In this document: positions 48,519 through 58,081 of the stretch, piece after piece
Layout of the letters: each line of letters begins with the position of its first letter
Position numbering within the stretch: position 1 is the first letter of the stretch
The notes under the pieces: model-generated
What the model was told of the DNA's origin: nothing
Seen by the model: only the letters and a program-made list of their open reading frames with translations
The model's database searches: none
Assembly (NCBI GenBank): GCA_943788505.1
Contig: CALSQR010000002.1
Coordinates: 695,213 to 759,212 of the forward strand
DNA: 64,000 bases
Reading direction: 5' to 3'
From: an uncultured bacterium
Lineage (GTDB): Bacteria > Bacteroidota > Rhodothermia > Rhodothermales > UBA10348
Translations under genes and position numbers: made by a program

Positions 48519-48560
48519 CGCCGGTAGGATACTCAGGTATCCTACCGGCGCCATTTTTTT
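48519..48560 (+). terminator. strong intrinsic terminator after katG
   Basis: CGCCGGTAGGATAC pairs perfectly over 14 bases with GTATCCTACCGGCG across a TCAG loop, followed by CCA and seven T residues. Confidence 0.95.
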
Positions 48561-48584
48561 ATGCACACCTGCTAACCTCTGGCT

Positions 48585-49160
48585 ATGAAATCCCTGATCG
48601 TACTTCTACTTCTGTTTTCCCCATCCTTCATAACAGGAAGCAACCCTATCGATTCATCGCCCTACATGCTTTTCGACTTCGAATCAGAAGAAAACGGGAA
48701 TTGGCAGATCGTTAATGATGGTGTGATGGGAGGACGATCGAAGGGGTTCGTAGCTCTTGAGGACGGAACACTCCAGTTTACCGGCACGACGGTAACGCGC
48801 GGCGGCGGATTCACATCCGTACGCACTCGGCTCAATCATGACTTCAGTGAGTTTGATGGTCTCGAGCTTCGCGTGCGCGGAAGCGGACGCACTTTTGAGG
48901 TTGAACTTAGCGACGGAACTCGCTTCAGAGGCCGTTCCGTTTCGCGGCGGGCTGGATTCAACACGAGCGAGGAATGGACGGTTGTTCGCGTCCCGTTTGA
49001 TTCCTTTCGCAGCAGCATCTTTGGGCAACAAGTTTCGGCAGCGCCCATGGACATATCAAATGTGCTTGGTTTCGGGCTCTATATCCTGGACGGCAAGGAT
49101 GGACCCTTCAGCCTCGAAGTGGACGAAATCCGGCTATATCGACAAGAATCAGGTTCCTGA
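48585..49160 (+). CDS. secreted CIA30-family protein
   Basis: A 191-residue protein with a signal peptide (MKSLIVLLLLFSPSFITGS) and the CIA30 pattern: MLFDFESEENGNWQIVNDGVMGGRSKG, TSVRTRLNHDFSEFDGLELRVRGSGRTF, WTVVRVPFDSFRSS and VLGFGLYILDGKDGPFSLEVDEI. CIA30 is named after a mitochondrial complex I assembly factor, but bacterial secreted members are carbohydrate-binding-like folds of unknown role. It stands between katG and a convergent sulfatase/FG-GAP pair. Confidence 0.88.
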   Translation: MKSLIVLLLLFSPSFITGSNPIDSSPYMLFDFESEENGNWQIVNDGVMGGRSKGFVALEDGTLQFTGTTVTRGGGFTSVRTRLNHDFSEFDGLELRVRGSGRTFEVELSDGTRFRGRSVSRRAGFNTSEEWTVVRVPFDSFRSSIFGQQVSAAPMDISNVLGFGLYILDGKDGPFSLEVDEIRLYRQESGS

Positions 49161-49233
49161 CGTCTCAGGCCGCGTCGCTCCAGCAAGGAGTGCTTGGGCG
49201 ATGTTTGCGGCTATGTTCAGGGGTAGGCCAACG

Positions 49234-50391
49234 TCAATCATTTCCGACACGAGTCCCCAAAAACAGCAGGTCTGATGCGTCAGACCTCGCCACAGCGATA
49301 TCTGGGACGCCGTCATGATTCATATCCCCAATGCCGAATCCGTACGTCGCTCCAAGACTATCCCCAAGGGATACGCTTCGAAGACTGAGCACTTCGTTGA
49401 AGAACAATCGGTCGGGAGCATCTCGGTATCCAACAAGGACATCCACACGCCCATTCCCATCGAGATCTGCCACATCAAGCGCATAAGGTATGGCCTCTCC
49501 GTCATCAATTCTGGTTTCTGCTCCGAATCCGCCATCCGTCAATTGAAAAAATGCGACGGTCTTTCGTCTCTGATCATCGATCGATACAAGGTCTAACAGG
49601 CCATCGACATTTAGATCGACAGCTACAGCCGCCCTGTATGATGCATCATCAGGTCCAAAAGCAATCTGCTCGATGAACTTACCGGTGCCATCGCCCAAGA
49701 GAATATTGCTCTGACCAAGGTCCCTGAATGGGATAATGAGATCCGGATTGCCATCCCTGTTCATGTCGGCGACTGAAATGGTCGTGGTCGATCCCGAGGA
49801 AACCCTTTCGCACGATATGCTGAACTCTTCTGTGGTCTCATTGAGGCATACGAAGTTGTGACCAACCTCCCCTTCTCCACGGTTAGCCACCATCACGTCG
49901 GGCCGTCCATCATTATTAATGTCTGCTACCGTTCCATTGCGTGTGGGCCAGTCCCCATCGCCGAAATCAATACGCTGATCGAAGCCACCAGCACCGTTAT
50001 TAAGTAGGACGTAGGTGGGATCGGGACGGTCATTTGAAACGACAAGGTCAAGATCCCCATCTCCATCCATGTCCGCTGCCGACAGCGAGTAGGATCGATC
50101 CTGTGGATTGGAAAGCGAATCCACGCGCGTAAAGCCGCCTTGACCGTCTCCGATGAGAAGCAAATTGGGACCGGGCCAGTGTCGGCCTATCGCCAGCACC
50201 ACATCGTTGAGGCCATCCCCATCAAAGTCGGCGATCTCTGCGTTTGCCGAGCGGCGAGGCTCCTCTTCGAGTACGATGGCGTCAGAATACTGAATGAGCG
50301 ACGGCTCATTAAGGACCGCATCTGGAGATTGGCAGGCCGATAAGACGGAACCAAGGATAAAAACGGAAGAAATGGACCTAAAACGGGTCAT
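49234..50391 (-). CDS. FG-GAP/VCBS-repeat lipoprotein
   Basis: A 385-residue lipoprotein (FILGSVLSAC). It has repeated Ca2+-binding-type FG-GAP motifs, for example AEIADFDGDGLNDVVLA, SAADMDGDGDLDLVVSND, VADINNDGRPDVMVANR, VADMNRDGNPDLIIP, VADLDGNGRVDVLVGY and IGDMNHDGVPDIAVA. These build an integrin-like seven-bladed propeller. It follows the sulfatase on the same strand and may help bind its substrate or the cell surface. No enzyme activity is expected. Confidence 0.9.
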   Translation of the reverse strand: MTRFRSISSVFILGSVLSACQSPDAVLNEPSLIQYSDAIVLEEEPRRSANAEIADFDGDGLNDVVLAIGRHWPGPNLLLIGDGQGGFTRVDSLSNPQDRSYSLSAADMDGDGDLDLVVSNDRPDPTYVLLNNGAGGFDQRIDFGDGDWPTRNGTVADINNDGRPDVMVANRGEGEVGHNFVCLNETTEEFSISCERVSSGSTTTISVADMNRDGNPDLIIPFRDLGQSNILLGDGTGKFIEQIAFGPDDASYRAAVAVDLNVDGLLDLVSIDDQRRKTVAFFQLTDGGFGAETRIDDGEAIPYALDVADLDGNGRVDVLVGYRDAPDRLFFNEVLSLRSVSLGDSLGATYGFGIGDMNHDGVPDIAVARSDASDLLFLGTRVGND

Positions 50392-50442
50392 AAAGGGCTT
50401 TCTGGTATGAATGGAGGGCGTTTCAGGCAGTATAACTCGCCC

Positions 50443-51930
50443 TCAGTTGGCAGTCGTAGCTGAATTAGCAGATGGAAATTGCGCATCAACAGAAAGGTAC
50501 CAGTCGTGGAGCATCGACCGCAACTCTTCGACTTTCTCTGGCTCCCGTGAGGAAAGATTGGTTTGCTCTCCAATATCATCTTGCAGGTTGTATAATTCGA
50601 CGCGGTTATCCTCAAAAAACTCGATGAGCTTCCACGCACCTTTTCGCACAGCGGCGGATGGACTACCTCCCTGATTGCCATAGTGCGGGTAGTGCCAATA
50701 CAGGGCGTCACGGTCTAGGCGGTTTTTGCCCTCGAGCAATGGCACGAGGCTTACGCCGTCTGGGTGCTGATATTCGTTCGATGATACGTCTGCCATGTCG
50801 AGCATGGTGGGATAGAAGTCTGTGCTGGTGACGGATATGCTAGAAGTTGCTCCAGGCGACGTAACTCCAGGCCACTTTATGATCATTGGCTCGCGGATAC
50901 CGCCTTCATACATCCAGCCCTTTCCGGCGCGCAACGGGAGGTTGGACGTGGGGTGACCTTCTGAAGTGCTCAAACCACCGTTGTCTGACATGAAAATCAC
51001 GACGGTCTTCTCAGCCAGGCCAGACTCTTCTAGTTGCTGCAGTAATCGTCCGACAGCGAGGTCCATGGCTTCGACCATTCCTGCATAGATTGCGTGGTTT
51101 TGAACGAGGCGAACCTTGCGCTCGCCTTCGACGCCCCATTCGTCCTCAGGGACGCCTAATCGCTTGCGTTCATACTTCGCCTCTAGGTCCGAGCGAGTCA
51201 TCAACGGAGTGTGTACGGAATAAAAAGAGAGAAATGCGAGAAATGGCTTGTCCCTGGTCTCAGAAATGAATTGTGCGGTTTCCTCCGCCAAGCGGGCAGG
51301 GAGATGTTCACCTTCTGGGCCGTCTTCGAGGCGCGGATTGTCGTACGGAGGGAAGTAGCGTCCTCTTCCGTACGGACCACCGCGCTCCCAACCTCCTTTG
51401 TTGATAGAAAAGCCGTGATCTTCGGGATAGGACCCTTCCGTACCCAAGTGCCATTTGCCGGCAAAAAAGGTCTCATACCCAGCATCCCGAAACGCCTCCG
51501 CCATAGTGATCTCTTCTAACGGAAGCTCTTCGACGTAGGAGGCGGGGAGCAATAATCTGTTTCCAGTGGAATGGTTAGCAGCTGTTTCTGGTTGCGGCGC
51601 CCCAAACCAATCTGTCGTATTTAATCGGCCCGGATAGCTGCCTGTCATAATGCTGGCACGCGTAGGGCTACACACGGGCGCCGCAGCATAGGCATCTGTG
51701 AATCGCATTCCTTCGCTTGCTAGGCGGTCCACATTGGGCGTCTCGTAGAAGGTATTGGGGTTGTACGCCCCTATATCCATATACCCGAGGTCATCAACCA
51801 GGATGAAAAGAAAGTTGGGCTGATAGGACCTTCCTCCTTGTGATGGGCTATTGCAACTCAAGCCAAGAGTAGCAGCAATGAGCAAAATTAAGTAGTGGAG
51901 CTGAGGCTTCAAGACGCCGTTGGAATTCAT
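50443..51930 (-). CDS. sulfatase lipoprotein (arylsulfatase-type)
   Basis: A type I sulfatase that removes sulfate from marine polysaccharides or small sulfate esters. Its Cys-type active site is C87 in PVCSPTRASIMTG, which a formylglycine-generating enzyme must convert. The metal ligands are in FILVDDLGYMDIG, and FAGKWHLG, FMSDNGGLSTSEG and WMYEGGIREPMIIKWPG are also present. The signal ends LGLSC, suggesting a lipoprotein. Start 51930 is chosen; ATGs at 51936 and 51954 are possible. No glycoside hydrolase or SusCD genes are nearby, so this is not a full polysaccharide-utilisation locus. Confidence 0.92.
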   Translation of the reverse strand: MNSNGVLKPQLHYLILLIAATLGLSCNSPSQGGRSYQPNFLFILVDDLGYMDIGAYNPNTFYETPNVDRLASEGMRFTDAYAAAPVCSPTRASIMTGSYPGRLNTTDWFGAPQPETAANHSTGNRLLLPASYVEELPLEEITMAEAFRDAGYETFFAGKWHLGTEGSYPEDHGFSINKGGWERGGPYGRGRYFPPYDNPRLEDGPEGEHLPARLAEETAQFISETRDKPFLAFLSFYSVHTPLMTRSDLEAKYERKRLGVPEDEWGVEGERKVRLVQNHAIYAGMVEAMDLAVGRLLQQLEESGLAEKTVVIFMSDNGGLSTSEGHPTSNLPLRAGKGWMYEGGIREPMIIKWPGVTSPGATSSISVTSTDFYPTMLDMADVSSNEYQHPDGVSLVPLLEGKNRLDRDALYWHYPHYGNQGGSPSAAVRKGAWKLIEFFEDNRVELYNLQDDIGEQTNLSSREPEKVEELRSMLHDWYLSVDAQFPSANSATTAN

Positions 51931-52157
51931 CGTCATTAATGATCTCGAGTGCACGATTAGACGGGGACGTCCATCGATCCGTCTTTTTTCCTACCAGAGG
52001 GTAGCAAACCGGCCCGAACCACGCAACCATTTCGACTCGCACCCAGAGCTCAAGCACCATACCAGGATCCCAAAGTCTATGGATGGGCTGTATTGAGCGC
52101 GCTCCGCGCGCATGGGCCATTTTTCTTTTGCCCGAAAGCCCGCTTCCCCGCCCCAAA

Positions 52158-52194
52158 TGAAAAACGCCCCGATTGCTATCGCAATCAGGGCGTT
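52158..52194 (-). terminator. intrinsic terminator downstream of tRNA-Ser(GCU)
   Basis: On the minus strand, AACGCCCTGATTGC pairs with GCAATCGGGGCGTT across a four-base loop (one T-G pair), followed by TTTCATTT. It ends the tRNA transcript. Confidence 0.88.
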
Positions 52195-52203
52195 CGTCGG
52201 TCG

Positions 52204-52292
52204 CGGAGAGGGAGGGATTCGAACCCTCGGTACCCTATAAAAGGTACGCAGGTTTAGCAAACCTGTGGTTTCAGCCACTCACCCACCTCTCC
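52204..52292 (-). tRNA. tRNA-Ser (anticodon GCU)
   Basis: An 89-base class II tRNA on the minus strand. The acceptor stem GGAGAGG pairs with CCTCTCC, the anticodon loop GTTTGCTAAAC gives GCU, and a long variable arm and T-loop GGTTCGAATCC follow. The discriminator is G and CCA is not encoded. GCU reads AGC and AGU serine codons. Confidence 0.95.
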
Positions 52293-52615
52293 AGGTGCGT
52301 ATTTGACTCAAAAAGAGCAGTTTTGCTCCCATTGTGGTCATAGGCCAATTTTCTGATCTGCAAAAGACTTGTAGTCAATGCATCGTAGGCACCGAATCAA
52401 CAGTAGTTACTACTGATGCGGGCGCCAAAACTACGGTGCTGAAACCGATTCATCAACGAAAAGCTTGTCAAGATCGCAAAGGTCTACACGCTTCCGCGTT
52501 TTTCCACCAAAAAATTGAATCCTCAATGGGAAGATTCTCCTGATGCTACACATCAAAACCTGCCATCATCTGGCCGATAGAAACTCAACAAACTCTTGTA
52601 AAGCACTCCCTCGCA
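52293..52615. other. 323-base region with no supported gene
   Basis: It lies between tRNA-Ser(GCU) and a small unknown gene. It must contain the tRNA promoter on the minus side. A small dyad CAGTAG-TTA-CTACTG (52401-52415) is present. Open frames here are short and have no recognisable features. Confidence 0.5.
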
Positions 52616-53131
52616 ATGAAATACGGATTTATTATCCTTTTGGTAGCCGTCTTCGGAATCAGTGAGTACGCGCTCGTAGAATTATATCCGTTACCTCAGA
52701 ATCAGCGGACGGCAAAAATTGAGCAGCTGCCCATTGTTCGCTCGGTTTTAAAGGCATCTGCTATTCGCAAAATCAATCACTGGATCGAAAAGTCTGATTC
52801 CAGTTCCGTTTATGTTGATTTCAAAGGGGAGCGCTTTCGCTGGGACAATGCTCGTGTTTTATACGATGAGTTCGAATCTGGACACAAACCGGCCGAACTA
52901 GCGATTCGCTTCATCAAAGGCCAAATCAGATTTGAACCGAATCCGGAAAGGCATTCTGATGTTTTCGCTAGCTATCGACAACGTGCCCTTGAGGGTGATT
53001 TTTTAGCAGCGCAGCAATTGTATCGCTTAGCACTGTACGTAGAAGATCCTATTCTGCGAGATGAAGCCATCGAGATAATCAGGGGAATCGATTCTCCTCA
53101 TGCCAAATGGGTAGTGCAGCAGCTCAACTAG
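52616..53131 (+). CDS. membrane-anchored protein of unknown function
   Basis: A 171-residue protein with one N-terminal hydrophobic segment (GFIILLVAVFGISEYALV) that could be an anchor or uncleaved signal. The remainder is soluble and probably helical; residues 100-171 (ASYRQRALEGDFLAAQQLYRLALYVEDP) look like a TPR-like or Sel1-like helix pair. The base composition is more AT-rich than its neighbours by eye. No family is recognised. Confidence 0.6.
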   Translation: MKYGFIILLVAVFGISEYALVELYPLPQNQRTAKIEQLPIVRSVLKASAIRKINHWIEKSDSSSVYVDFKGERFRWDNARVLYDEFESGHKPAELAIRFIKGQIRFEPNPERHSDVFASYRQRALEGDFLAAQQLYRLALYVEDPILRDEAIEIIRGIDSPHAKWVVQQLN

Positions 53132-53140
53132 CTAATCCTT

Positions 53141-53174
53141 GTTCAGGAGGTAGCGTTCAGGAGGTACCGTTCAG
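53141..53174. repeat. short tandem repeat of GTTCAGGAGGTAGC
   Basis: A 14-base unit is present twice (53141-53154 and 53155-53168, one difference), followed by a partial third copy, GTTCAG. It fills the short gap between convergent genes. Likely a replication-slippage product with no coding role. Confidence 0.7.
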
Positions 53175-53184
53175 CCAATCCTCA

Positions 53185-54687
53185 TTACAGACCCGTGCCA
53201 TTCATTTTGCGGGCAATCCATCGGTTTCCGACAAAGAAAAGACCCATCATCACCGCCCATTGAGCAAGTACGGTCATTAGTGTATCAGTCGCAATTGGAT
53301 CATACCAGTTGTCTGTGACAGACTGGGACAACCACCAGACTAACAAAACGATCGCAGCAACTGGAATGAAGTAGTTCACGACGAACACCCACCCTTTGGT
53401 CACATTCCAATCGCCTTCTTGTCCGGTCAAGTAGTTATCACGCAATTGCGATACACCATTCTTGATGACGATGAAGGCTACAAATGCCCCGGATACCATA
53501 AGAGCTACTCCCCAAACGAAATCCTGATTACTCAGGATATCAAGGTTAACGGCCGATGGAATACCGAGTAGATAGCTTACTCCGACAACGGCGCCAATGG
53601 CCATAGGACGGGAAAGGCCAGCATCAATGAACACTCGTGTTGGGAGCTCTAGTTGAGCGATAAGCGACGAAAATCCGGCAAACGTAAGACCAAGGAAAAA
53701 CAGAATGGCGAGCGGCGCTCCCATGAACATGCGCGCAAAGAGCTGCGGCATCCAGATAAAGGTCAAACCTGTCGACGCTGGACCACTGGTCTTCATGACC
53801 TCCAGAATCTCAACTCGGTTCATCCCCATCTCTGTCTGAAGAATGGCAAAAACGGTCGCAAAGACCATCAAGGCTGCCATCAACGATACCACGTTGTTTC
53901 CCACGGCCGTAGCAACGGCATTCTTTACGATCCCCTGCTTCGTGCTCATATAGGCGGCATACGTCAAGAACAGACCCCAACCAGCCCCTGTATCCCACGC
54001 ATTCTGGGTCAAAGCTTCAATCCAAATCTTTGGATGAGCAAGCTGGCTCCAATCAGGGGTGAACAGGTAGGCAACCCCATCCCATGCACCCGGCAATGTC
54101 AAAGCTCTCACAACAGAAATGACGACGATGATGAGCAGCGTTGGCACAAGTACTTTATTGACCCGCTCAATGGACGAGACGCCCTTCCAAATGGCCAGTG
54201 CACCCAGAGCCATGGCAATGCCATGAAAAAGCAAGGGCCAGCCTCCACTCTGATAGTCATTCCAGACCTGCATTGCAGCATCTGTTGATTGAGGAAGCGG
54301 CGAGGTGATCGACTGAATCAGATAGTAAATACACCAGCCAACGACAACCGAATAAAAGAAGGTTATCGCTGTGGCGACGAATGCCACAAAGGCACCCATC
54401 CAAGCAAACCGCTCACCACCCTCCTTGATAAACGTTGCCACTACGCCTGAACGGTGCTTCCTACCCCACACATATTCGATCATGATGAGGGGAATACTCC
54501 ACGCAAAAAGGAAAACCAACCAAGCGACAAGAAATGCACCTGCTCCATCCTCCCCACCATTCTGTGCGGCAATTCTAGGGAATCGCCAAATGTTGCCCGT
54601 ACCAACCGCGATGCCAAGCACACTCAGAAAAAATCCCCAGCGGGACGAGAATTGCTGGCGAGGTGCCGAAATAGACTGGTCAGACAT
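53185..54687 (-). CDS. sodium-dependent transporter of the NSS (SNF) family
   Basis: A 500-residue LeuT-like symporter with about 12 membrane helices. Family motifs are WGFFLSVLGIAVGTGNIWRFPRIAAQNGG in helix 1 (sodium and substrate site), GAGAFLVAWLVFLFAWSIPLIMIEYVWG, AWDTGAGWGLFLTYAAYMS and PVEILEVMKTSGPA-like text (RVEILEVMKTSGPAS). Likely substrates are amino acids or similar solutes driven by Na+. It is a single gene on the minus strand, and the ATP synthase operon terminator lies upstream of it. Confidence 0.92.
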   Translation of the reverse strand: MSDQSISAPRQQFSSRWGFFLSVLGIAVGTGNIWRFPRIAAQNGGEDGAGAFLVAWLVFLFAWSIPLIMIEYVWGRKHRSGVVATFIKEGGERFAWMGAFVAFVATAITFFYSVVVGWCIYYLIQSITSPLPQSTDAAMQVWNDYQSGGWPLLFHGIAMALGALAIWKGVSSIERVNKVLVPTLLIIVVISVVRALTLPGAWDGVAYLFTPDWSQLAHPKIWIEALTQNAWDTGAGWGLFLTYAAYMSTKQGIVKNAVATAVGNNVVSLMAALMVFATVFAILQTEMGMNRVEILEVMKTSGPASTGLTFIWMPQLFARMFMGAPLAILFFLGLTFAGFSSLIAQLELPTRVFIDAGLSRPMAIGAVVGVSYLLGIPSAVNLDILSNQDFVWGVALMVSGAFVAFIVIKNGVSQLRDNYLTGQEGDWNVTKGWVFVVNYFIPVAAIVLLVWWLSQSVTDNWYDPIATDTLMTVLAQWAVMMGLFFVGNRWIARKMNGTGL

Positions 54688-54835
54688 AGCGCATCAGAAT
54701 TAGAGGACCGGAACGGAGTGATCGCAGAGGATAACTCATTCCAGCAACAAGTTGAAATCCTGGGATAAATACCGACCAAGACATCGTCCTGTCACAGATA
54801 GATGATGCTTATTTTCACTAAATAGATCACCAAAG

Positions 54836-54869
54836 AAAAGGTCCTCGACAATACTGCCGAGGACCTTTT
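54836..54869 (-). terminator. intrinsic terminator of the ATP synthase operon
   Basis: AAAAGGTCCTCG pairs perfectly with CGAGGACCTTTT across a 10-base loop. A-rich and T-rich flanks on both sides allow bidirectional action. It lies 43 bases after atpG on the minus strand. Confidence 0.93.
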
Positions 54870-54911
54870 TGCATTTCATTTTGCCGCTTGAACTGTACCG
54901 CTACTGAGCGA

Positions 54912-55835
54912 TCAACCAGCTGCAAGTGCATCGGCGCCAGACGTAATCTCGATGAGCTCTTTTGTAATGGCATCCTGACGGGCGCGATTGTACTTGAGCT
55001 TCAGATCCTTCAACAGTTCGTCGGCATTCGTCGTGGCGGCGTCCATGGCCACCATTCGAGCGCCCTGCTCTGCTGCATTCGAATCAAGTAGCACACGCCA
55101 AATCTGGTAATTCAAGAAGCGAGGCACCAGCACATTGAGAATACCTTGAACATCTGGTTCGTAGATAAGGTCATTCTCGAATTTGTGGTCTTCTTTTTCG
55201 ATGTGAGAAAGTTCATTCTCCATCACCGGAGTCAGGAATCGATCCGCACGAATCGGAATGAACGGCTCTACGATGCGGTTCTGCGAGATCGTGTTCTTAA
55301 ACTCGTTGTAAACCACGTAGACTTCGTCCCACTTCCCTTCCAGAAAACCGTCTTCGGCAACGGATGAGATTTCGTCTGCCTTCAGGAAGGACAGCTTATC
55401 AAACGTGCCACGGAAGTCACCGACCAGGGTGTAACCACGACGCGAAAAGTGCTCATGTCCCTTCTTTCCCACACATAACAGCTTGAGGCCACCGTTTGCA
55501 TTGACCTCAGCCAACTCGGATCCGATGACCGATTCCGCCTGCTTGATCACATTGGCATTGAAACCACCGGCCAAACCACGATCAGCCGTTACAATCACGA
55601 GCAGAACATTGTTGACCTCATCCCGCTCTTTGAAAAGAGGATGGCTGGTAGGATCCAACTGGTTTTTGAGACGCGCAATTATCTCAGACAGCTTGAAGGC
55701 ATAAGGCCGTGTCTGGAAAATATTTTCCTGGGCCCGGCGCAGTTTGGCTGCCGCTACCATCTTCATGGCACGCGTCACCTGCTGGGTGTTTTTCACCGAG
55801 GAGATGCGGCCGCGTAAGTCTCTGAGGCTTGCCAT
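54912..55835 (-). CDS. atpG: F1 ATP synthase gamma subunit
   Basis: The central rotor shaft of F1. The 307-residue protein begins with the conserved MASLRDLRGRISSVKNTQQVTRAMKMVAAAKLRRAQ helix (long coiled coil) and ends with EQGARMVAMDAATTNADELLKDLKLKYNRARQDAITKELIEI. The middle Rossmann-like part has VTADRGLAGGFNANVIK. It is the last gene of the operon in this window; atpD and atpC do not follow. Confidence 0.97.
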   Translation of the reverse strand: MASLRDLRGRISSVKNTQQVTRAMKMVAAAKLRRAQENIFQTRPYAFKLSEIIARLKNQLDPTSHPLFKERDEVNNVLLVIVTADRGLAGGFNANVIKQAESVIGSELAEVNANGGLKLLCVGKKGHEHFSRRGYTLVGDFRGTFDKLSFLKADEISSVAEDGFLEGKWDEVYVVYNEFKNTISQNRIVEPFIPIRADRFLTPVMENELSHIEKEDHKFENDLIYEPDVQGILNVLVPRFLNYQIWRVLLDSNAAEQGARMVAMDAATTNADELLKDLKLKYNRARQDAITKELIEITSGADALAAG

Positions 55836-55870
55836 AATTCAGGCGGAAAGATCGGTGAACAGTTTCGGGA

Positions 55871-57460
55871 TCAGGCTGTGTAGGTCTCGACAAGCGATTT
55901 AGCTTCTTCCGTGAGGATAGCCGCTACTTCGTCAGACATTGTCTTGGTATCTACGATTGACTTCATAGCATCGCTGTGCTTGAGCTTCAGGTTGGCGATA
56001 AAGTCTTTCTCGAAGTCACCAACGCGGTCTGAAGGAACGCTATCGATGTACCCTTTACCAGCTACGAAAATAATCGCAACCTGCTCTTCGACCGGAACAG
56101 GCACATACTGACCCTGCTTTAGGATCTCAACGAGCTTCTCACCACGCGTCAGCTGACGCTGCGTTGCGGCATCAAGGTCTGAACCGAACTTGGAGAATGC
56201 TTCCAATTCACGGAACTGGGCCAAGTCAAGACGGAGCGTTCCAGATACCTTCTTCATCGCCTTGATCTGTGCGTTACCACCCACACGGGATACTGAAATA
56301 CCCACGTTAATGGCTGGACGAACACCAGCGTTGAAGAGGTTTGATTCGAGATAGATCTGACCGTCCGTGATCGAGATCACGTTAGTCGGGATATAGGCAG
56401 ATACGTCGCCAGCCTGTGTTTCAATAACAGGAAGGGCAGTGAGGGATCCACCACCTTTGACTTTGCCTTTGAGGCATTCTGGCAGGTCGTTCATAGCAGC
56501 AGCTACCTTGTCCGAAGCGTTGATCTTGGCTGCACGCTCTAGTAGCCGTGAGTGCAGGTAGAAAACGTCACCAGGGTAGGCTTCACGTCCTGGAGGACGA
56601 CGCAGAAGCAAGGACACTTCGCGATAGGACACAGCCTGCTTAGACAAGTCATCATAGATGACAAGCGCGTGACGGCCTGTGTCGCGGAAGAACTCACCAA
56701 TACAAGCACCCGCGAAAGGAGCGATATACTGCAGAGGAGCGGGCGTGGCTGCACCAGCGTTCACGATTACCGTGTACTCCATCGCACCATTTTCTTCGAG
56801 CGTGCGCATTACCTGGGCAACGGTCGAGTTTTTCTGACCTACGGCAACGTAGATACAGAAAACTGGCTTGTCCGTCTGATGCGTTGACTTCTGATTGATA
56901 ATTGTATCAATCAGCACGGCAGTTTTACCTGTCTGACGATCACCAATGACGAGTTCACGCTGACCCCGGCCGATCGGAATCATCGAGTCGATGGCTTTGA
57001 TACCCGTCTGAAGCGGTTCAGTAACCGGCTCACGGTAGATAACCGATGGCGCTTTGCGCTCAAGGGGCATCTCGTATTTCTCACCGGTGAACGATCCCTG
57101 ACCATCGATTGGGTTACCCAACGGGTCAATCACGCGACCGAGCATGTCTTCAGAGACGTTGATCGAAGCGATACGGTTAGTACGACGAACTTCATCGCCT
57201 TCCTTTACCTGATCAGCTTCGCCGAAGAGCACAGCTCCAACGTTGTCTTCTTCAAGGTTGAGTACCATACCCGTAACACCACTCGAAGGAAAATCGAGAA
57301 GCTCTCCAGCCCCCACTTTCGAGAGGCCGTAGATACGGGCGATACCGTCACCGACCTGCAGTACGGTACCGACTTCATACACATCGGTAGCCGCTTCGAA
57401 GCCGCCCAGTTCGCGCTTCAGTACAGCAGTGACTTCATCCGGTCTGATTGCCGTTGCCAT
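55871..57460 (-). CDS. atpA: F1 ATP synthase alpha subunit
   Basis: The non-catalytic nucleotide-binding subunit, 529 residues. It shows [14 protein letters not shown], the P-loop [23 protein letters not shown], the alpha/beta signature region [14 protein letters not shown], and [16 protein letters not shown]. Length and motifs are standard. It follows atpH and precedes atpG with short spacers. Confidence 0.98.
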   Translation of the reverse strand: MATAIRPDEVTAVLKRELGGFEAATDVYEVGTVLQVGDGIARIYGLSKVGAGELLDFPSSGVTGMVLNLEEDNVGAVLFGEADQVKEGDEVRRTNRIASINVSEDMLGRVIDPLGNPIDGQGSFTGEKYEMPLERKAPSVIYREPVTEPLQTGIKAIDSMIPIGRGQRELVIGDRQTGKTAVLIDTIINQKSTHQTDKPVFCIYVAVGQKNSTVAQVMRTLEENGAMEYTVIVNAGAATPAPLQYIAPFAGACIGEFFRDTGRHALVIYDDLSKQAVSYREVSLLLRRPPGREAYPGDVFYLHSRLLERAAKINASDKVAAAMNDLPECLKGKVKGGGSLTALPVIETQAGDVSAYIPTNVISITDGQIYLESNLFNAGVRPAINVGISVSRVGGNAQIKAMKKVSGTLRLDLAQFRELEAFSKFGSDLDAATQRQLTRGEKLVEILKQGQYVPVPVEEQVAIIFVAGKGYIDSVPSDRVGDFEKDFIANLKLKHSDAMKSIVDTKTMSDEVAAILTEEAKSLVETYTA

Positions 57461-57511
57461 CGTGTTGATTCGTTTCGTTTTGGGCGGGTGAACCCGCCAA
57501 TCATGCGTTGT

Positions 57512-58060
57512 TTAAGCGTGCGACCCAGTTTCGAGTCGTTCGCGCAGCGTTGCCAACTGATTGGTAACGCTTCTGTCATACACCATATCTCCAATTCGGA
57601 TAACGAGCCCACCAAGTATGGAGGGATCGACCTTCATCGAAAGACGAACCTTACTATCCGTCAACTTCTCAAGAGAAGCCGTTAACGCACTGAGATCTCC
57701 TTCTGAGAGATCAAACGCAGTTCGTACGGATACAGGTTTGATGCCGAGTTGGTCATCGCGCAATTCCCGATAACTCGACACGATCGGCAGGAAGAAATTT
57801 TCCCGTCGTTTCGAGACAAGCAATTCGAGGAATCGCATCGTGACTGGCTGGAGAGACTCCTTGAACAGCGTTCCAATAACAGCCGCTTTTTTCTTACGGG
57901 AGATAATCGGACTACTGAAGAAGTTAACCAGCTCACGGGATCCGGCGAGCGCATGGCTGATCAGATCGATATCGGCATCGATCTGCTCCAGCGTCCCGTC
58001 CTGAGCTGCTTGCTCATTCAAGGCCTGTGCGTACCGTCGGGCAATCGTGATTTCACTCAT
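57512..58060 (-). CDS. atpH: ATP synthase delta subunit
   Basis: A 182-residue peripheral-stalk subunit linking F1 to the b subunits. It starts ITIARRYAQALNEQA and ends with the family pattern RLSMKVDPSILGGLVIRIGDMVYDRSVTNQLATLRERL. Typical length. It lies between atpF and atpA. Confidence 0.95.
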   Translation of the reverse strand: MSEITIARRYAQALNEQAAQDGTLEQIDADIDLISHALAGSRELVNFFSSPIISRKKKAAVIGTLFKESLQPVTMRFLELLVSKRRENFFLPIVSSYRELRDDQLGIKPVSVRTAFDLSEGDLSALTASLEKLTDSKVRLSMKVDPSILGGLVIRIGDMVYDRSVTNQLATLRERLETGSHA

Positions 58061-58081
58061 GATGGAAGCTCATTGCGCCTA

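Noticed and set aside
50443..51930. Polysaccharide utilisation locus around the sulfatase
   Set aside because: No SusC/SusD pair, glycoside hydrolase or hybrid regulator is nearby; the TonB receptor at 39-41 kb is unlinked.
52334..52543. 69-codon frame between tRNA-Ser and the unknown gene
   Set aside because: No recognisable features and no ribosome-binding site; not supported as a gene.
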